64,000 nucleotides of DNA from CAYOBW01 sp964402115 (GCA_964402115.1 CAYOBW010000007.1:6359-70358), one strand, 5' to 3'. Shown: positions 9,107-18,238, counted from the first letter of the stretch. Program-made: numbers and translations. Notes: generated from the sequence alone by a model not told the origin.

Positions 9107-11554
9107 ATGAAGCGGATGACGATGATCGTTGCCGGTTGTCTGGGCCTGGCCCTGGCGGCCGGCGCAGCCGAATGGAAACTCGTGCCCGGGCCCCTGACGA
9201 CCCGGTGGGCGAAGCAGGTCGACCCCGCCCGGCCCCTGCCCGAGCACCCGCGGCCGCAGATGGTCCGCGAAGCCTGGCTGAACCTGAACGGCCTCTGGCA
9301 GTTCGAACTGACGGAGAAAGGCGCCGCGCAGCCGGCGGCGTTCGCGCGCACGATTCTCGTGCCCTTCCCGGTCGAATCCGCGCTGTCCGGCCTCCGGCTG
9401 CGCGTCGAGCCGAAGCAGCGCATGTGGTACCGCCGGACGTTCACGGTGCCCGAGGCGTGGCGCCGGGGCCGCGTGCTCGCGCACTTCACCGTGGTCGACT
9501 GGGACACGCAGGTCCTCGTCAACGGCCGGGACGTCGGCCGGCACGTCGGCGGCTACGACGCGTTCAGCTTCGACATCACCGACGCCCTCAAGCCGGACGC
9601 CGAGCAGGAGCTCGTCGTCTCGGTCTGGGACCCGACCAACGAAGGCGGCCAGCCGATCGGCAAGCAGACGCTCCACCCGGGCGGCATCTTCTACACCCCC
9701 AGCAGCGGCATCTGGGGCACGGTATGGCTCGAATCCGTTCCGAAGACCTACATCAGGAAATTCACGCTGACGCCGGACATCGACGCCGGCGTGCTCAAGC
9801 TGACCGTCGAGGCGGACGGCGGCAAGGTGCGCGCGGTGGCGCGCGACGGCGGCAAGACGGTCGGCGAAGCCAAGGGCGCGCCCGGCGACGAACTCACGCT
9901 CCGGATTCCGGACGCGAAGCTGTGGTCGCCCGACACCCCCTTCCTTTACGACCTCGACCTCGAGCTCGCGGACGGCGGCACGACGGACGCGGTGCGGAGC
10001 TACTTCGGCATGCGGAAGATCTCTATCGGCCCGGACGAGAAGGGCATCACCCGCATCCTGCTCAACAACCGGTTCGTCCTGCAGAAGGGCCCCCTGGACC
10101 AGGGGTTCTGGCCCGAAGGCCTGCATACCGCGCCGACCGACGAAGCGCTGAAGTTCGACGTCGAGACGACCAGGGCCTACGGCTTCAACATGTCGCGCAA
10201 GCACACGAAGGTCGAGCCCTCGCGCTGGTACTACTGGTGCGACAAGCTGGGCATCGTGGTGTGGCAGGACATGGCGGGCATGCCGGGGCGCGGCGAGGAC
10301 AAGACCCCGGAACAGCGCAAGCAGTTCGAGCTCGAGCTGCAGCGCATGGTCGCGTCGCTGCGCAACCACCCCAGCATCATCATGTGGGTGGTCTTCAACG
10401 AGGGCTGGGGCCAGTACGACACCGAGCGCCTGGTGGAGCAGGTGCGGCAGTGGGACCCGCAGCGCCTGGTCAGCAACGCCAGCGGCTGGGTGGACAAGAA
10501 GGTCGGCGACATCCTCGACCATCACACCTACCCCGTGCCGGGGGGGCCGAAACCGGAGCCCAAGCGCGCCGCGGTGGTGGGCGAATACGGCGGCCTGGGG
10601 TTCAACATGAAGGGCCGCATGTGGGCGGGTGATGGCTGGGGCTACCAGACCTTCACCGACGAGGAATCCCTCAACGCCCGCTACGAGGAGATCACCGGCG
10701 TCCTGCTCGAGCGCGCGCAAGACCCCGGCATCAGCGCCGGCGTCTACACGCAAGTCTCCGACATCGAGATGGAGAACAACGGCCTCATGACCTACGACCG
10801 CGAGGTGTTCAAGATCAAACCCGAGGTCTCCGCCCGCGCGATGAAGGGCCTCCTCCCGCCGCGGAAGCTCAGCCCGGCGGACCTGTTCATCGACACCGGC
10901 GTCGTCGAGCTCAAGGCCGCGAGCGACCAGGGGCGCATCGTCTACACGCTGGACGGCTCTGAACCGACCGCAAAGGCGGACGCGTACGCGCAGCCGCTCC
11001 GCATCGAGAAGGACACGGTGATCAAGGCCCGCACGGTCTGGCCCGACGGCGAGCTGAGCCGCGTCGTTGCGTTCCCGATGAAGAAGACCGTCGCGCGCCC
11101 GGCGGTGGCCGCGCCGAACGCCGTGCCCGGCCTGCAGGTGGCCGCCTACGAACTGAAGGATCGCGTCTCCACCCTACCCGATTTCACCGCCCTGCAGCCG
11201 GCGAAAACGTCCGTGGCCGCGCGGGTGAATCTCGAGCCCAAGCCGCGCAACGACAACTTCGGCCTGGTTTTCACGGGCTTCCTGAACGTGCCGGCCGCCG
11301 GGGTCTACCTCCTGCGCGTCGCGTCAGATGACGGCGCGCAGGTGCTGATCGGCGGCGAACCGGTGTGCGGACGGGACGGCATCCACGGCATGGAGGAATC
11401 CACCGGCACCGTGGCGCTGGCCGCGGGCGCCCATCCCTTCACCGTCCGTTTCTTCCAGGGGGTCGGCGGCGTGGGACTGCACCTGGACTGGCTGGAGCCG
11501 AACGGGAAATTCCGCGAGATACCCGCCACGGCGTTCTCGCACACGGGACCGTAA
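9107..11554 (+). CDS. Secreted GH2-family beta-glycosidase with chitobiase-C-like and PA14 domains
   Basis: 815 residues. The ATG at 9107 follows AGGGAGG and starts a signal peptide (MKRMTMIVAGCLGLALAAGA). The GH2 order is clear: an N-terminal jelly-roll (LNGLWQFELTEKG, MWYRRTFTVPEAW, HVGGYDAFSFDITD), an Ig-like domain, then the TIM barrel with acid/base Glu432 in FNEGWGQYDTERL and nucleophile Glu493 in VVGEYGG. Near residues 610-660 a chitobiase/hexosaminidase C-terminal-like module is seen (IVYTLDGSEPTAKADAY). The last 150 residues form a PA14 domain (FTGFLNVPAAGVYLLRVASDD), normally a glycan-binding module. The sequence resembles the large environmental GH2 group annotated as beta-galactosidase or beta-glucuronidase. 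The exact sugar cannot be told. The gene sits 32 bases after the second GH127 gene in the same apparent operon. Confidence 0.88.
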   Translation: MKRMTMIVAGCLGLALAAGAAEWKLVPGPLTTRWAKQVDPARPLPEHPRPQMVREAWLNLNGLWQFELTEKGAAQPAAFARTILVPFPVESALSGLRLRVEPKQRMWYRRTFTVPEAWRRGRVLAHFTVVDWDTQVLVNGRDVGRHVGGYDAFSFDITDALKPDAEQELVVSVWDPTNEGGQPIGKQTLHPGGIFYTPSSGIWGTVWLESVPKTYIRKFTLTPDIDAGVLKLTVEADGGKVRAVARDGGKTVGEAKGAPGDELTLRIPDAKLWSPDTPFLYDLDLELADGGTTDAVRSYFGMRKISIGPDEKGITRILLNNRFVLQKGPLDQGFWPEGLHTAPTDEALKFDVETTRAYGFNMSRKHTKVEPSRWYYWCDKLGIVVWQDMAGMPGRGEDKTPEQRKQFELELQRMVASLRNHPSIIMWVVFNEGWGQYDTERLVEQVRQWDPQRLVSNASGWVDKKVGDILDHHTYPVPGGPKPEPKRAAVVGEYGGLGFNMKGRMWAGDGWGYQTFTDEESLNARYEEITGVLLERAQDPGISAGVYTQVSDIEMENNGLMTYDREVFKIKPEVSARAMKGLLPPRKLSPADLFIDTGVVELKAASDQGRIVYTLDGSEPTAKADAYAQPLRIEKDTVIKARTVWPDGELSRVVAFPMKKTVARPAVAAPNAVPGLQVAAYELKDRVSTLPDFTALQPAKTSVAARVNLEPKPRNDNFGLVFTGFLNVPAAGVYLLRVASDDGAQVLIGGEPVCGRDGIHGMEESTGTVALAAGAHPFTVRFFQGVGGVGLHLDWLEPNGKFREIPATAFSHTGP

Positions 11555-11572
11555 GCGCAAGGAGGCAAGCAC

Positions 11573-13966
11573 ATGAAACGAACGATCGCGGGCGCCGCTG
11601 CGGCGGGCGCCCTGCTGTGGGGCGGGAGCGTTACGAACGGCCTGCGGGCCGAAACGCTGGTCTTCAACATCGATCCCGCGAAGGTCGAGAAGACCGTCGA
11701 CGTCGGCCTGCACGGCCAGTTCCTCGAGCACATCTTCAACTCCGTGCACGGCGGGCTGTGGGGCGACCTGATCCTCAATCCGTCCCTGGAGCCCAACGGC
11801 GGTCCCGCCCCCTGGATCATCAAGGACGACACCGTCACGGTTCCACGCCCGGCCACCAACGTGCCGCTGCGCTTCGGCGACGAGGAGTGGACCGATTACG
11901 AACTGAGCCTGGAGGCCCGCCGCGACGAGGGCAGCGAGGGGTTCCTGGTGATGTTCCGCGTGGCCGGCAACCGGCATTACTGGCTCAACTTCGGCGGGTG
12001 GGCGAACAAGGAACACGGCGTCGAGAAGTTCGGCGGCCGGATGCGTGCGCCGCGGGTGCCGGGGCAGATCGAGGCGGGGCGCTGGTACAAGGTGCGGATC
12101 GGCTGCCGCCGCGCTCGGTTCGAAGTCTACCTGGATGACCAGAAGGTAATGGCGTTCGAGGACAAGGAAGGGCCGTTTCTGCGCGGCGGGATCGGGCTCA
12201 ACACATGGAACACGCGCTCCAGCTTCCGGAACATCCGCGTGGTCGCGCCCGACGGCAAGGTGCTCTTCTCCGGCCTGCCGGCGAAGGAGGCCCTGGTCGG
12301 TCCCCCCGCCTACTGGAGCCGGGTCGGCGGGCAGGCGGGCTACCTCGCCGTCCAAACCGAATCGCCGCTGAACGACGCCACCGCGCAGGTGTTGAACGGC
12401 ACGCAGGCCGGCGGGGAATCCGGGCTCCAGCAGGGGCCGCTCAGCATCACGAAGGGCGAGGCGTACCGGGGAAGCCTGTACCTGCGCTCCAGCCGGGGCT
12501 CCACGGCCCTGGTGCGCATCCGGGATGGCGCCGGCGCCGCCCTCTTTGAACAGGCCTTCGCGCAGCTGCCGAAGGAGTGGCGGAAGACGGAGTTCACGTT
12601 CACCGGGGCGCGCGATGCGGATGACGCGGTCGTCCAGATCCTGGTCCAGGGCGAGGGCGCGGTGGAAGTGGATCTCATCAGCCTCTTCTCCCAGCGCGCA
12701 CTGGACGTCGGCGGATTCCGCCCCGACCTGCTCAAGGCGATCGCGGACCTCAAGCCGGCCAGCATCCGTTACCCGGGGGGCTGCTTCGCCTCCGGCTACC
12801 ACTGGAAGGACGGCGTCGGCCCCCGCGAGAAGCGCGCCTATTTCCCCGGCGTGATCTGGGACGACCGCGACCCCAGCCAGTTCGGCACCGACGAGTTCAT
12901 CGACCTGTGCCGCCGCGTGGGCGCTGAGCCGGTTATCGCGATCAACATGAATCGGGGCGTGGCGGAGGCGCTGGATTGGCTGGAGTACTGCAACGGCGCC
13001 GCCGACACCCCCTGGGGCAAAGTCCGCGCCGCGAACGGCCACGCCGAGCCGTACCGGGTCAAGTACTGGGAAATCGACAACGAGACATGGGGCATGGGGC
13101 CGGAAAAGTACGCCGACGTGGTGAAGCAGTTCGCCCCGCCGCTGAAGGCGAAGGATCCCTCCATCGTGATCGCCGCCTGCGGCAGCTACGGCTACGACGA
13201 CGGCAAGGGCAGTTCGAACGGGTGGAACAAACGCCTGCTCGACGCCGCCGCGAAAGACATCGACCTGCTGAGCATCCACTACTACAACGGCATCTGCTAC
13301 GAGCAGGACTGGGTCGACGACCCGCGCCGCTTCGAGGCCTTCATCCGCGACGAGATCGGCCCCATGATCCGCGCCTCGGCCAATCCGAAGATGCGCGTCT
13401 ACTGCTCGGAGTGGGGCCAGATGAACACGGAATGGCGCTCCGGCCTCTACACGGCCGGGCTGCTCAACGGCTTCGAGCGCATCGGCAGCGACCTCCTGCC
13501 GATGAGTTGCCCCGCCGTCTGGCTGCAGCTGGTCGGCACCCGGAACATCGGCATGCCGCGCTGGGGCAGTTCCCACATCCTCTTCGATCAGCGCCGCTGG
13601 TTCCCCGCCCCCACGTACGTGGTGCAGAAGCTGTGGCGCGAACACTACGGGCCGGACCTGCTGCGCCTCGACGGGCCGGAGCGCCCGCTGAATGCCGTGG
13701 CCTCCCGGACAAGCGACGGCCGTAGCCTGTTCTTCAAGGCCGTGAACACCGGGGCCGGCGCGTTCGACGTCGAGCTGCGGATCGCACCCGGGTTCCGCGT
13801 CGCCGAAGCGGCGCTTCAGCTGATCGCCCCGGGGGACCTGAAAGCCCGCAACGACCTCGACAAGCCCGGCGTGATCGCCCCCGCCGCAGCGGCGGCCACC
13901 GTGACGGGCCAGGTTGTGCGCTTTACGATGCCGCCGCAGGCGGCGGCCGCCCTGACCCTGCGCTAG
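11573..13966 (+). CDS. Secreted GH51-type alpha-L-arabinofuranosidase with an inserted lectin-like domain
   Basis: 797 residues with a signal peptide (MKRTIAGAAAAGALLWGGSV, cleavage near LRA). The N-terminal part carries the arabinofuranosidase opening (GLHGQFLEHIFNSVHGGLWGDLI), followed by a roughly 150-residue concanavalin-like beta-sandwich similar to DUF1080/LamG modules (VMFRVAGNRHYWLNFGGW) and then a second beta-sandwich. The (beta/alpha)8 barrel begins near residue 385 (LKPASIRYPGGCFASGYHW). Acid/base Glu504 lies in EIDNETWG and the candidate nucleophile Glu613 in YCSEWGQMN, both in the right order and spacing for clan GH-A. The C-terminal beta domain is typical of GH51. The family removes alpha-L-arabinofuranosyl side chains from arabinan, arabinoxylan or arabinogalactan. 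It follows the GH2 gene by 18 bases. Confidence 0.87.
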   Translation: MKRTIAGAAAAGALLWGGSVTNGLRAETLVFNIDPAKVEKTVDVGLHGQFLEHIFNSVHGGLWGDLILNPSLEPNGGPAPWIIKDDTVTVPRPATNVPLRFGDEEWTDYELSLEARRDEGSEGFLVMFRVAGNRHYWLNFGGWANKEHGVEKFGGRMRAPRVPGQIEAGRWYKVRIGCRRARFEVYLDDQKVMAFEDKEGPFLRGGIGLNTWNTRSSFRNIRVVAPDGKVLFSGLPAKEALVGPPAYWSRVGGQAGYLAVQTESPLNDATAQVLNGTQAGGESGLQQGPLSITKGEAYRGSLYLRSSRGSTALVRIRDGAGAALFEQAFAQLPKEWRKTEFTFTGARDADDAVVQILVQGEGAVEVDLISLFSQRALDVGGFRPDLLKAIADLKPASIRYPGGCFASGYHWKDGVGPREKRAYFPGVIWDDRDPSQFGTDEFIDLCRRVGAEPVIAINMNRGVAEALDWLEYCNGAADTPWGKVRAANGHAEPYRVKYWEIDNETWGMGPEKYADVVKQFAPPLKAKDPSIVIAACGSYGYDDGKGSSNGWNKRLLDAAAKDIDLLSIHYYNGICYEQDWVDDPRRFEAFIRDEIGPMIRASANPKMRVYCSEWGQMNTEWRSGLYTAGLLNGFERIGSDLLPMSCPAVWLQLVGTRNIGMPRWGSSHILFDQRRWFPAPTYVVQKLWREHYGPDLLRLDGPERPLNAVASRTSDGRSLFFKAVNTGAGAFDVELRIAPGFRVAEAALQLIAPGDLKARNDLDKPGVIAPAAAAATVTGQVVRFTMPPQAAAALTLR

Positions 13967-14002
13967 CGTGCTGTCATGCGAGTAGCCCTGCAAAACGCGC
14001 CC

Positions 14003-14073
14003 GTCATCCTGAGCGAAGCGAAGGATCTCAGCCTCTCACAGAGCTCGAGATTCCTCGCTACGCTCGGAATGAC
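14003..14073. repeat. Palindromic dispersed repeat (MITE/REP-like) between GH51 and the FGE-like gene
   Basis: Two 27-base arms, 14003-14029 and 14047-14073, are inverted copies with 22 of 27 positions matching, separated by 17 bases. The arms read GTCATCCTGAGCGAAGCGAA... and, on the other strand, GTCATTCCGAGCGTAGCGAG.... Such arms are a familiar intergenic repeat in many unrelated bacterial genomes. As RNA the element would form a long hairpin and could end or protect the upstream transcript. The rest of the gap 13967-14139 holds only the ribosome site GAAGGA before 14140. Confidence 0.75.
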
Positions 14074-14139
14074 AAGCCCTTGTACGTCAGGTCAGCGCAT
14101 TTGCATGACCCTGCGCTAGCCTCGCGAAGGAACGTCGAC

Positions 14140-15144
14140 ATGATCCACCCGTTTTCAAGGAAAGGCCGGCGATGCACCCGCACGGGGTCCGTGCTGGCCT
14201 TGGCGGCGCTGGCCTGCGGGGGCTGCCTGTCGCCGGGGCGGCTGAGCCCCCCTGCCCCGCCAGCGCAGGCTGCGGCGCCGTTCGACGCGCCGCAGGCGCG
14301 CAGGCACCAGGCGGCCTGGGCGGACTACCTGGCGCAGCCCGTGGCGCTGACCAATTCGATCGGCCTGGCGCTGGCGCTGATTCCCCCCGGCGCGTTCACC
14401 ATGGGTTCACCGGAGACGGAGGTGAAGCGCTCCAGCGAGGAGGCGCAGCACCGCGTGCGACTCTCCCGCCCGTACTACCTGGGCACGTGCCCGGTCACGC
14501 AGGGCGAGTTCGAACGCCTGATGGGCGGCAATCCCAGCTACTGGTCGCCGTGGGGCTACCGCCGCAAACGGGGCGTAGACGTCGACACGAGCCGCTTCCC
14601 GGTGGAGCGCGTTTCCTGGTTCGATGCCATCGAGTTCTGCAAGCGCCTGTCGGACCTGCCCGCGGAGCAGGCGGCGGGACGCACGTACCGGCTCGCCACC
14701 GAGGCGGAGTGGGAGTACGCATGCCGCGCGGGCACCACCACGCCGTTTCACTTCGGCAACGTGCTCGACGGCACGCAGGCCAACATGTTCGGTGGGGCGC
14801 CTTACGGCACCGACAAGAAGGGTCCGTACCTGAACCGGCCGGCGAATGCGGGCACGTACCCGGCCAACGCCTTCGGGCTTTACGACATGCATGGGAACAT
14901 CTGGGAGTGGTGCGCAGATTGGTATGACACCGGCACCTACACGAACATGACCCCGGCCGATCCGACGGGGCCGGCGCAGGGCGAAGCCCGCGTCATACGC
15001 GGGGGCGCGTGGCGCTTCAGCGCGGAGTGGTGCCGGTCGGCGAGCCGCTACGGGTACGACCCCCGGATCCGCGCCTATGACGTTGGCTTCCGCGTCGCGC
15101 TGTCACCGCCGGTGCCCGGCGTTCCCGGAGGGGCGCGAAGATGA
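14140..15144 (+). CDS. Formylglycine-generating-enzyme (SUMF1/FGE-sulfatase) domain protein lacking one active-site Cys
   Basis: 334 residues. The ATG at 14140 follows GAAGGA; an upstream in-frame TTG at 14080 overlaps the palindromic repeat and is rejected. The N-terminus (VLALAALACGGCLSPG) looks like a lipoprotein or cleaved signal. The FGE-sulfatase fold is clear: IPPGAFTMGSPETE, YYLGTCPVTQGEFERLMG, PVERVSWFDAIEFCKRLS, RLATEAEWEYACRAG, GLYDMHGNIWEWCADWY and VIRGGAWRFSAEWCR. In true aerobic FGEs the last block reads RGG-x-W/F-x-C-x4-C, with both Cys needed for copper binding and sulfatase Cys oxidation. Here the first position is Phe293 and only Cys298 remains. It is therefore probably not a canonical FGE but a SUMF1-fold protein of other function. 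Its stop overlaps the next start (ATGA), indicating translational coupling. Confidence 0.85.
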   Translation: MIHPFSRKGRRCTRTGSVLALAALACGGCLSPGRLSPPAPPAQAAAPFDAPQARRHQAAWADYLAQPVALTNSIGLALALIPPGAFTMGSPETEVKRSSEEAQHRVRLSRPYYLGTCPVTQGEFERLMGGNPSYWSPWGYRRKRGVDVDTSRFPVERVSWFDAIEFCKRLSDLPAEQAAGRTYRLATEAEWEYACRAGTTTPFHFGNVLDGTQANMFGGAPYGTDKKGPYLNRPANAGTYPANAFGLYDMHGNIWEWCADWYDTGTYTNMTPADPTGPAQGEARVIRGGAWRFSAEWCRSASRYGYDPRIRAYDVGFRVALSPPVPGVPGGARR

Positions 15145-17135
15145 GGCACGCCAAACATCCGGCCTGGCACCTGGCGCTCGCGGGCCTGTCCGCGCTGGCC
15201 CTGGCCGCCCCGGGGCGGGCGCAGGACCGGATCGAGGTGGACGCCGGCCGCGAGGGACCGGACGTCAACCCGCACATGTACGGCATCTTCTTCGAGGAAA
15301 TCGGGCACTCCGGCGACGGCGGGCTTTACGCCGAGCTCGTCCGCAACCGCAGCTTCGAAGACGGCAACATCCCCGAGGGCATGACCTTCTCCAACGGCTT
15401 CGCCGTCGCGGCGTGCCGCGACCGGATTCCCTGGCCGCCCAAAGAGCCCGTCCCCGGCTGGGTCAGCGCCACCCGGGGCGATGGCGCCGCCGCGCTGCAC
15501 CCTGACAAGACGAAGGGCCTCAACCCCGTCCAGGCCACATCCCTGCGGCTGGAGATCCGGACCGCCGGCGCGAACGGCCGCGCGGGCGTGGCGAACACCG
15601 GCTATTGGGGCATGGCCTTCGCGAAGGGCGCGCATTACAGCCTCAGCCTGTACGCCCGCGCCGACGCGACCTTCAAGGGCACGCTCACCGCCACGCTCGA
15701 GGATCAGGCCGGGCAGGCGCTGTCGGAGCCGGCGGTCATCGGGGGGCTGGGCGCGGACTGGCAGGCGTTCACCGCCACGCTGACGGCTATGGCCACGCAC
15801 CACGACGCGCGGCTCGCGATCTACGCCGACGCCCCGGGCACGGTGTGGCTGGACGTCGTCTCCCTGTTCCCCGCGCAGACCTTCAAGGGGCGCCCGAACG
15901 GGCTGCGCCCCGACCTGGCGCAGATGCTCGCGGACCTCAAGCCCGGCTTCCTGCGCTTCCCGGGCGGCTGCGTGACCGAGGGGCTGACGCTCGAACAGGG
16001 CCACGCGTGGAAGAAGACCATCGGCGCGAAAGCCGAGCGCCCCGGCGTCTGGAACGCGATGTGGGGCTACCGGCGCACGGACGGCCTGGGGATGTTCGAG
16101 TTCCTGCAACTGGCGGAGGATATCGGCGCCGTCTCGCTCTTCTGCAACAACATGGGCATCGCCTGCACCATCCACACCGGCGGCGGCGTGCCCTGTCCGC
16201 CGGAGCAGGTGCCGGCCTATGTGGAGGACACCGTGGACGCGGTATCCTACGCGCTCGACCCGCCCACGACGCAGTGGGGCGCCCTGCGGGCCCGGCACGG
16301 GCATCCCCAGCCCTTCGCCCTGCGCTACGTCAACCTGGGCAATGAGCTCAACTGCGGCGAGTACACCCGGCGCTACCCGGCGTTCTACCGGGCGCTCAAG
16401 GCGAAGTATCCGGACATCGTGACGATCGCCTATGCGCCGGTCGGGAAGCCGGCGGCGCCCGTCGAAATCAAGGACCTCCACGACTACCGCGACGATGCCT
16501 GGTTCCTGGCGAACATGACGCGGTTCGACGGCTACTCGCGCGAAGGGCCCAAGGCGGCCAACATGGAGCTGGCGGTCCGGAATCGCACCAACCACACCCT
16601 GCACAACGCGCTGCTGGAGGCGGCCTACATGATCGGCCTCGAGCGCAACGCCGATGTCGTGCGGCTGGTTTCCTATGCGCCCCTGCTCTCCAACGTGAAA
16701 CAAGAGAACGCGTGGAAGCCGGTGCTCATCCACTTCGACAACCACCGCGCGTTCGGCACGCCGTCCTACTACGCGCAGATGCTCTTCATGCACCACCGAC
16801 CGGACACGGTCCTGGCCACCCGGGTCGAGACCGGCGGGAAGCCGGACCTCTTCGCGCTCGCCGGACGGGACCGGCAGAGCGGCGACCTCATCCTCAAGAT
16901 CGTCAACCTGGCCGACACAGACCGGTCGGTCGAAATCGCCCTGCGCAACACGGGGGCGCTGCGGGAGTCAGCCACGGAGTGGCTGCTGACCTCCGCCGAA
17001 GCCTTGGACCAGAACTCGTTGGACGCGCCGGTGAAAGTGGCGCCGGTGACGCGGCAGGTCCGGATCGAAGCGCCCACCTTCACCCGCATGGTGCCAAAGC
17101 ATGCGTTCGTCGTATTGAGGCTGGGGCGCAAATAG
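15141..17135 (+). CDS. Secreted GH51 alpha-L-arabinofuranosidase, plant-like type
   Basis: 664 residues, starting inside the stop codon of the FGE-like gene (ATGA). The signal peptide is MRHAKHPAWHLALAGLSALALAAPGRA. The body resembles plant-type arabinofuranosidases (ASD1-like): NPHMYGIFFEEIGHSGDGG near the N-terminus, a carbohydrate-binding-like beta domain around residues 100-235, then LRFPGGCVTEG and acid/base Glu402 in VNLGNELNCGEY. The nucleophile region is diverged: where plant enzymes read SEYAV this protein reads MELAV, with Glu476 in place, followed by the conserved ALLEAAYMIGLERNADVVRL and SYAPLL. Both catalytic Glu are therefore present. It would release terminal alpha-L-arabinofuranose in the periplasm or outside the cell. 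It is distinct from the GH51 enzyme at 11573, suggesting different linkages are attacked. Confidence 0.88.
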   Translation: MRHAKHPAWHLALAGLSALALAAPGRAQDRIEVDAGREGPDVNPHMYGIFFEEIGHSGDGGLYAELVRNRSFEDGNIPEGMTFSNGFAVAACRDRIPWPPKEPVPGWVSATRGDGAAALHPDKTKGLNPVQATSLRLEIRTAGANGRAGVANTGYWGMAFAKGAHYSLSLYARADATFKGTLTATLEDQAGQALSEPAVIGGLGADWQAFTATLTAMATHHDARLAIYADAPGTVWLDVVSLFPAQTFKGRPNGLRPDLAQMLADLKPGFLRFPGGCVTEGLTLEQGHAWKKTIGAKAERPGVWNAMWGYRRTDGLGMFEFLQLAEDIGAVSLFCNNMGIACTIHTGGGVPCPPEQVPAYVEDTVDAVSYALDPPTTQWGALRARHGHPQPFALRYVNLGNELNCGEYTRRYPAFYRALKAKYPDIVTIAYAPVGKPAAPVEIKDLHDYRDDAWFLANMTRFDGYSREGPKAANMELAVRNRTNHTLHNALLEAAYMIGLERNADVVRLVSYAPLLSNVKQENAWKPVLIHFDNHRAFGTPSYYAQMLFMHHRPDTVLATRVETGGKPDLFALAGRDRQSGDLILKIVNLADTDRSVEIALRNTGALRESATEWLLTSAEALDQNSLDAPVKVAPVTRQVRIEAPTFTRMVPKHAFVVLRLGRK

Positions 17136-17137
17136 CC

Positions 17138-17156
17138 CCCGCCGCCGGGTGGCGGG
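17138..17156 (+). other. GC-rich hairpin just after the GH51 stop
   Basis: A perfect 6-base stem, CCCGCC (17138-17143) with GGCGGG (17151-17156), encloses a 7-base loop. There is no following T-run, so it is not a standard intrinsic terminator. It may be a transcript-stabilising or weak attenuating hairpin between the GH51 and phosphoesterase genes. Confidence 0.4.
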
Positions 17157-17177
17157 CGGAGACGGAAAGGAAGCAGG

Positions 17178-17216
17178 ATGATGAGCTTGAGACCACTACG
17201 TAGGCCAACAACATGA
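17178..17216 (+). CDS. Possible 12-codon leader ORF coupled to the metallophosphoesterase gene
   Basis: ATG at 17178 follows GGAAAGGAAG and encodes MMSLRPLRRPTT, ending in TGA at 17214-17216. That stop overlaps the ATG at 17213 of the next gene as ATGA. The downstream gene has only a weak ribosome site of its own (TAGG at 17201-17204), so translation of this short frame could deliver ribosomes to it. No family resemblance can be judged at this length. It may be chance. Confidence 0.3.
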   Translation: MMSLRPLRRPTT

Positions 17217-18238
17217 AAAGCAAACTGGTTCTCGCGCTGAGTCTCCTGGGCACGCTGGCCCTGGCGGCCCCGCCGCGCAACGTCACGTTCCTGTCGATCT
17301 CCGACACCCACTATCGCGAGCCCGACCACAAATTCGGCAGCCACAACCACATGACCCGCGCCTCGGTCGAGGAGATGAACAGCGTCACCAACCTGGTTTG
17401 GCCCGAGAAACTCGGTGCAGGGCAAGTCGAGAAGCCGCGCGGCGCGGTCGTGCTCGGCGACTGCAATGACGATGGCGACCGGAAGCAGGGCGACCGGATC
17501 ATCACCGCCGAGCAGAACGGGTTCTTCCTGGCGGATTTCGGGCTGGACGGCAAGGACGGCCTGCTCAAGTACCCGGTCTTCGAGGGCTGGGGCAACCATG
17601 ACGGGCCGCCGGAAGGCAAGGAGAAGTCGGGCTTCAGCTTCCAGGCGCAGATCCGCAAACGCAACGTGGTCCGCCGCGAGAAGGGGCTGATCTCCAACGT
17701 CTCCAGCAACGGCCTCCACTACTCCTGGGACTGGGACGACGTCCATTTCGTGCAGCTGAACTTCTACCCCGCGGACCGGCAGCGCGCCAGCGTGCACTAC
17801 TCCCCCGTCTGGCACAATCCGCAGGGCGCGCTGAGCTTTCTGAAGAGCGACCTGGCGGAGAAAGTGGGCACGAGCGGCCGGCCTGTGGTCCTCATGAGCC
17901 ACTGCGGATTCGACACCGACTGGTGGGTCAAGGAGGACTGGAAGGAAGCCTATGACGCCGCCAAGTCGTACAACGTCGTCCTCTACCTCTTCGGGCACAC
18001 CGGAACCGGCGTGTGGCAATGGGCGCCGGAGGGCGAGACGAACAAGTGGGATGTGATCAACGACGGCCACGGGGACATCGGGTTCTTTGTGGTCCAGATC
18101 ACCGCGGACCGCCTCCGCGCCGCCTATCGCTGCAAGGCGAACGTGAAGGTCAGCAAGCAGCCGGACGGCAAGGTGGCGATGGACTGGGACGGCAAGTGGG
18201 AATGGAAGTGGCTGTTCGAAAGGAAGCTCGGCAAATGA
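17213..18238 (+). CDS. Secreted calcineurin-like metallophosphoesterase
   Basis: 341 residues with a signal peptide (MKSKLVLALSLLGTLALAAP). The metallophosphoesterase motifs run SISDTHY (D, H), VVLGDCNDDG, GWGNHDGP, LMSHCGFDTDWW and LFGHTGTGVWQW. The last motif is normally GHxH; here the final His is Gly, so one metal ligand seems missing. The segment NVSSNGLHYSWDWDDVHFVQL is shared almost exactly with the phosphoesterases at 56209 and 58122, defining a local subfamily. The family hydrolyses phosphomono- or phosphodiesters; the extracellular substrate here is unknown and could be a phosphorylated glycan. Its stop overlaps the sulfatase start by ATGA, so the two are probably made together. Confidence 0.82.
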   Translation: MKSKLVLALSLLGTLALAAPPRNVTFLSISDTHYREPDHKFGSHNHMTRASVEEMNSVTNLVWPEKLGAGQVEKPRGAVVLGDCNDDGDRKQGDRIITAEQNGFFLADFGLDGKDGLLKYPVFEGWGNHDGPPEGKEKSGFSFQAQIRKRNVVRREKGLISNVSSNGLHYSWDWDDVHFVQLNFYPADRQRASVHYSPVWHNPQGALSFLKSDLAEKVGTSGRPVVLMSHCGFDTDWWVKEDWKEAYDAAKSYNVVLYLFGHTGTGVWQWAPEGETNKWDVINDGHGDIGFFVVQITADRLRAAYRCKANVKVSKQPDGKVAMDWDGKWEWKWLFERKLGK

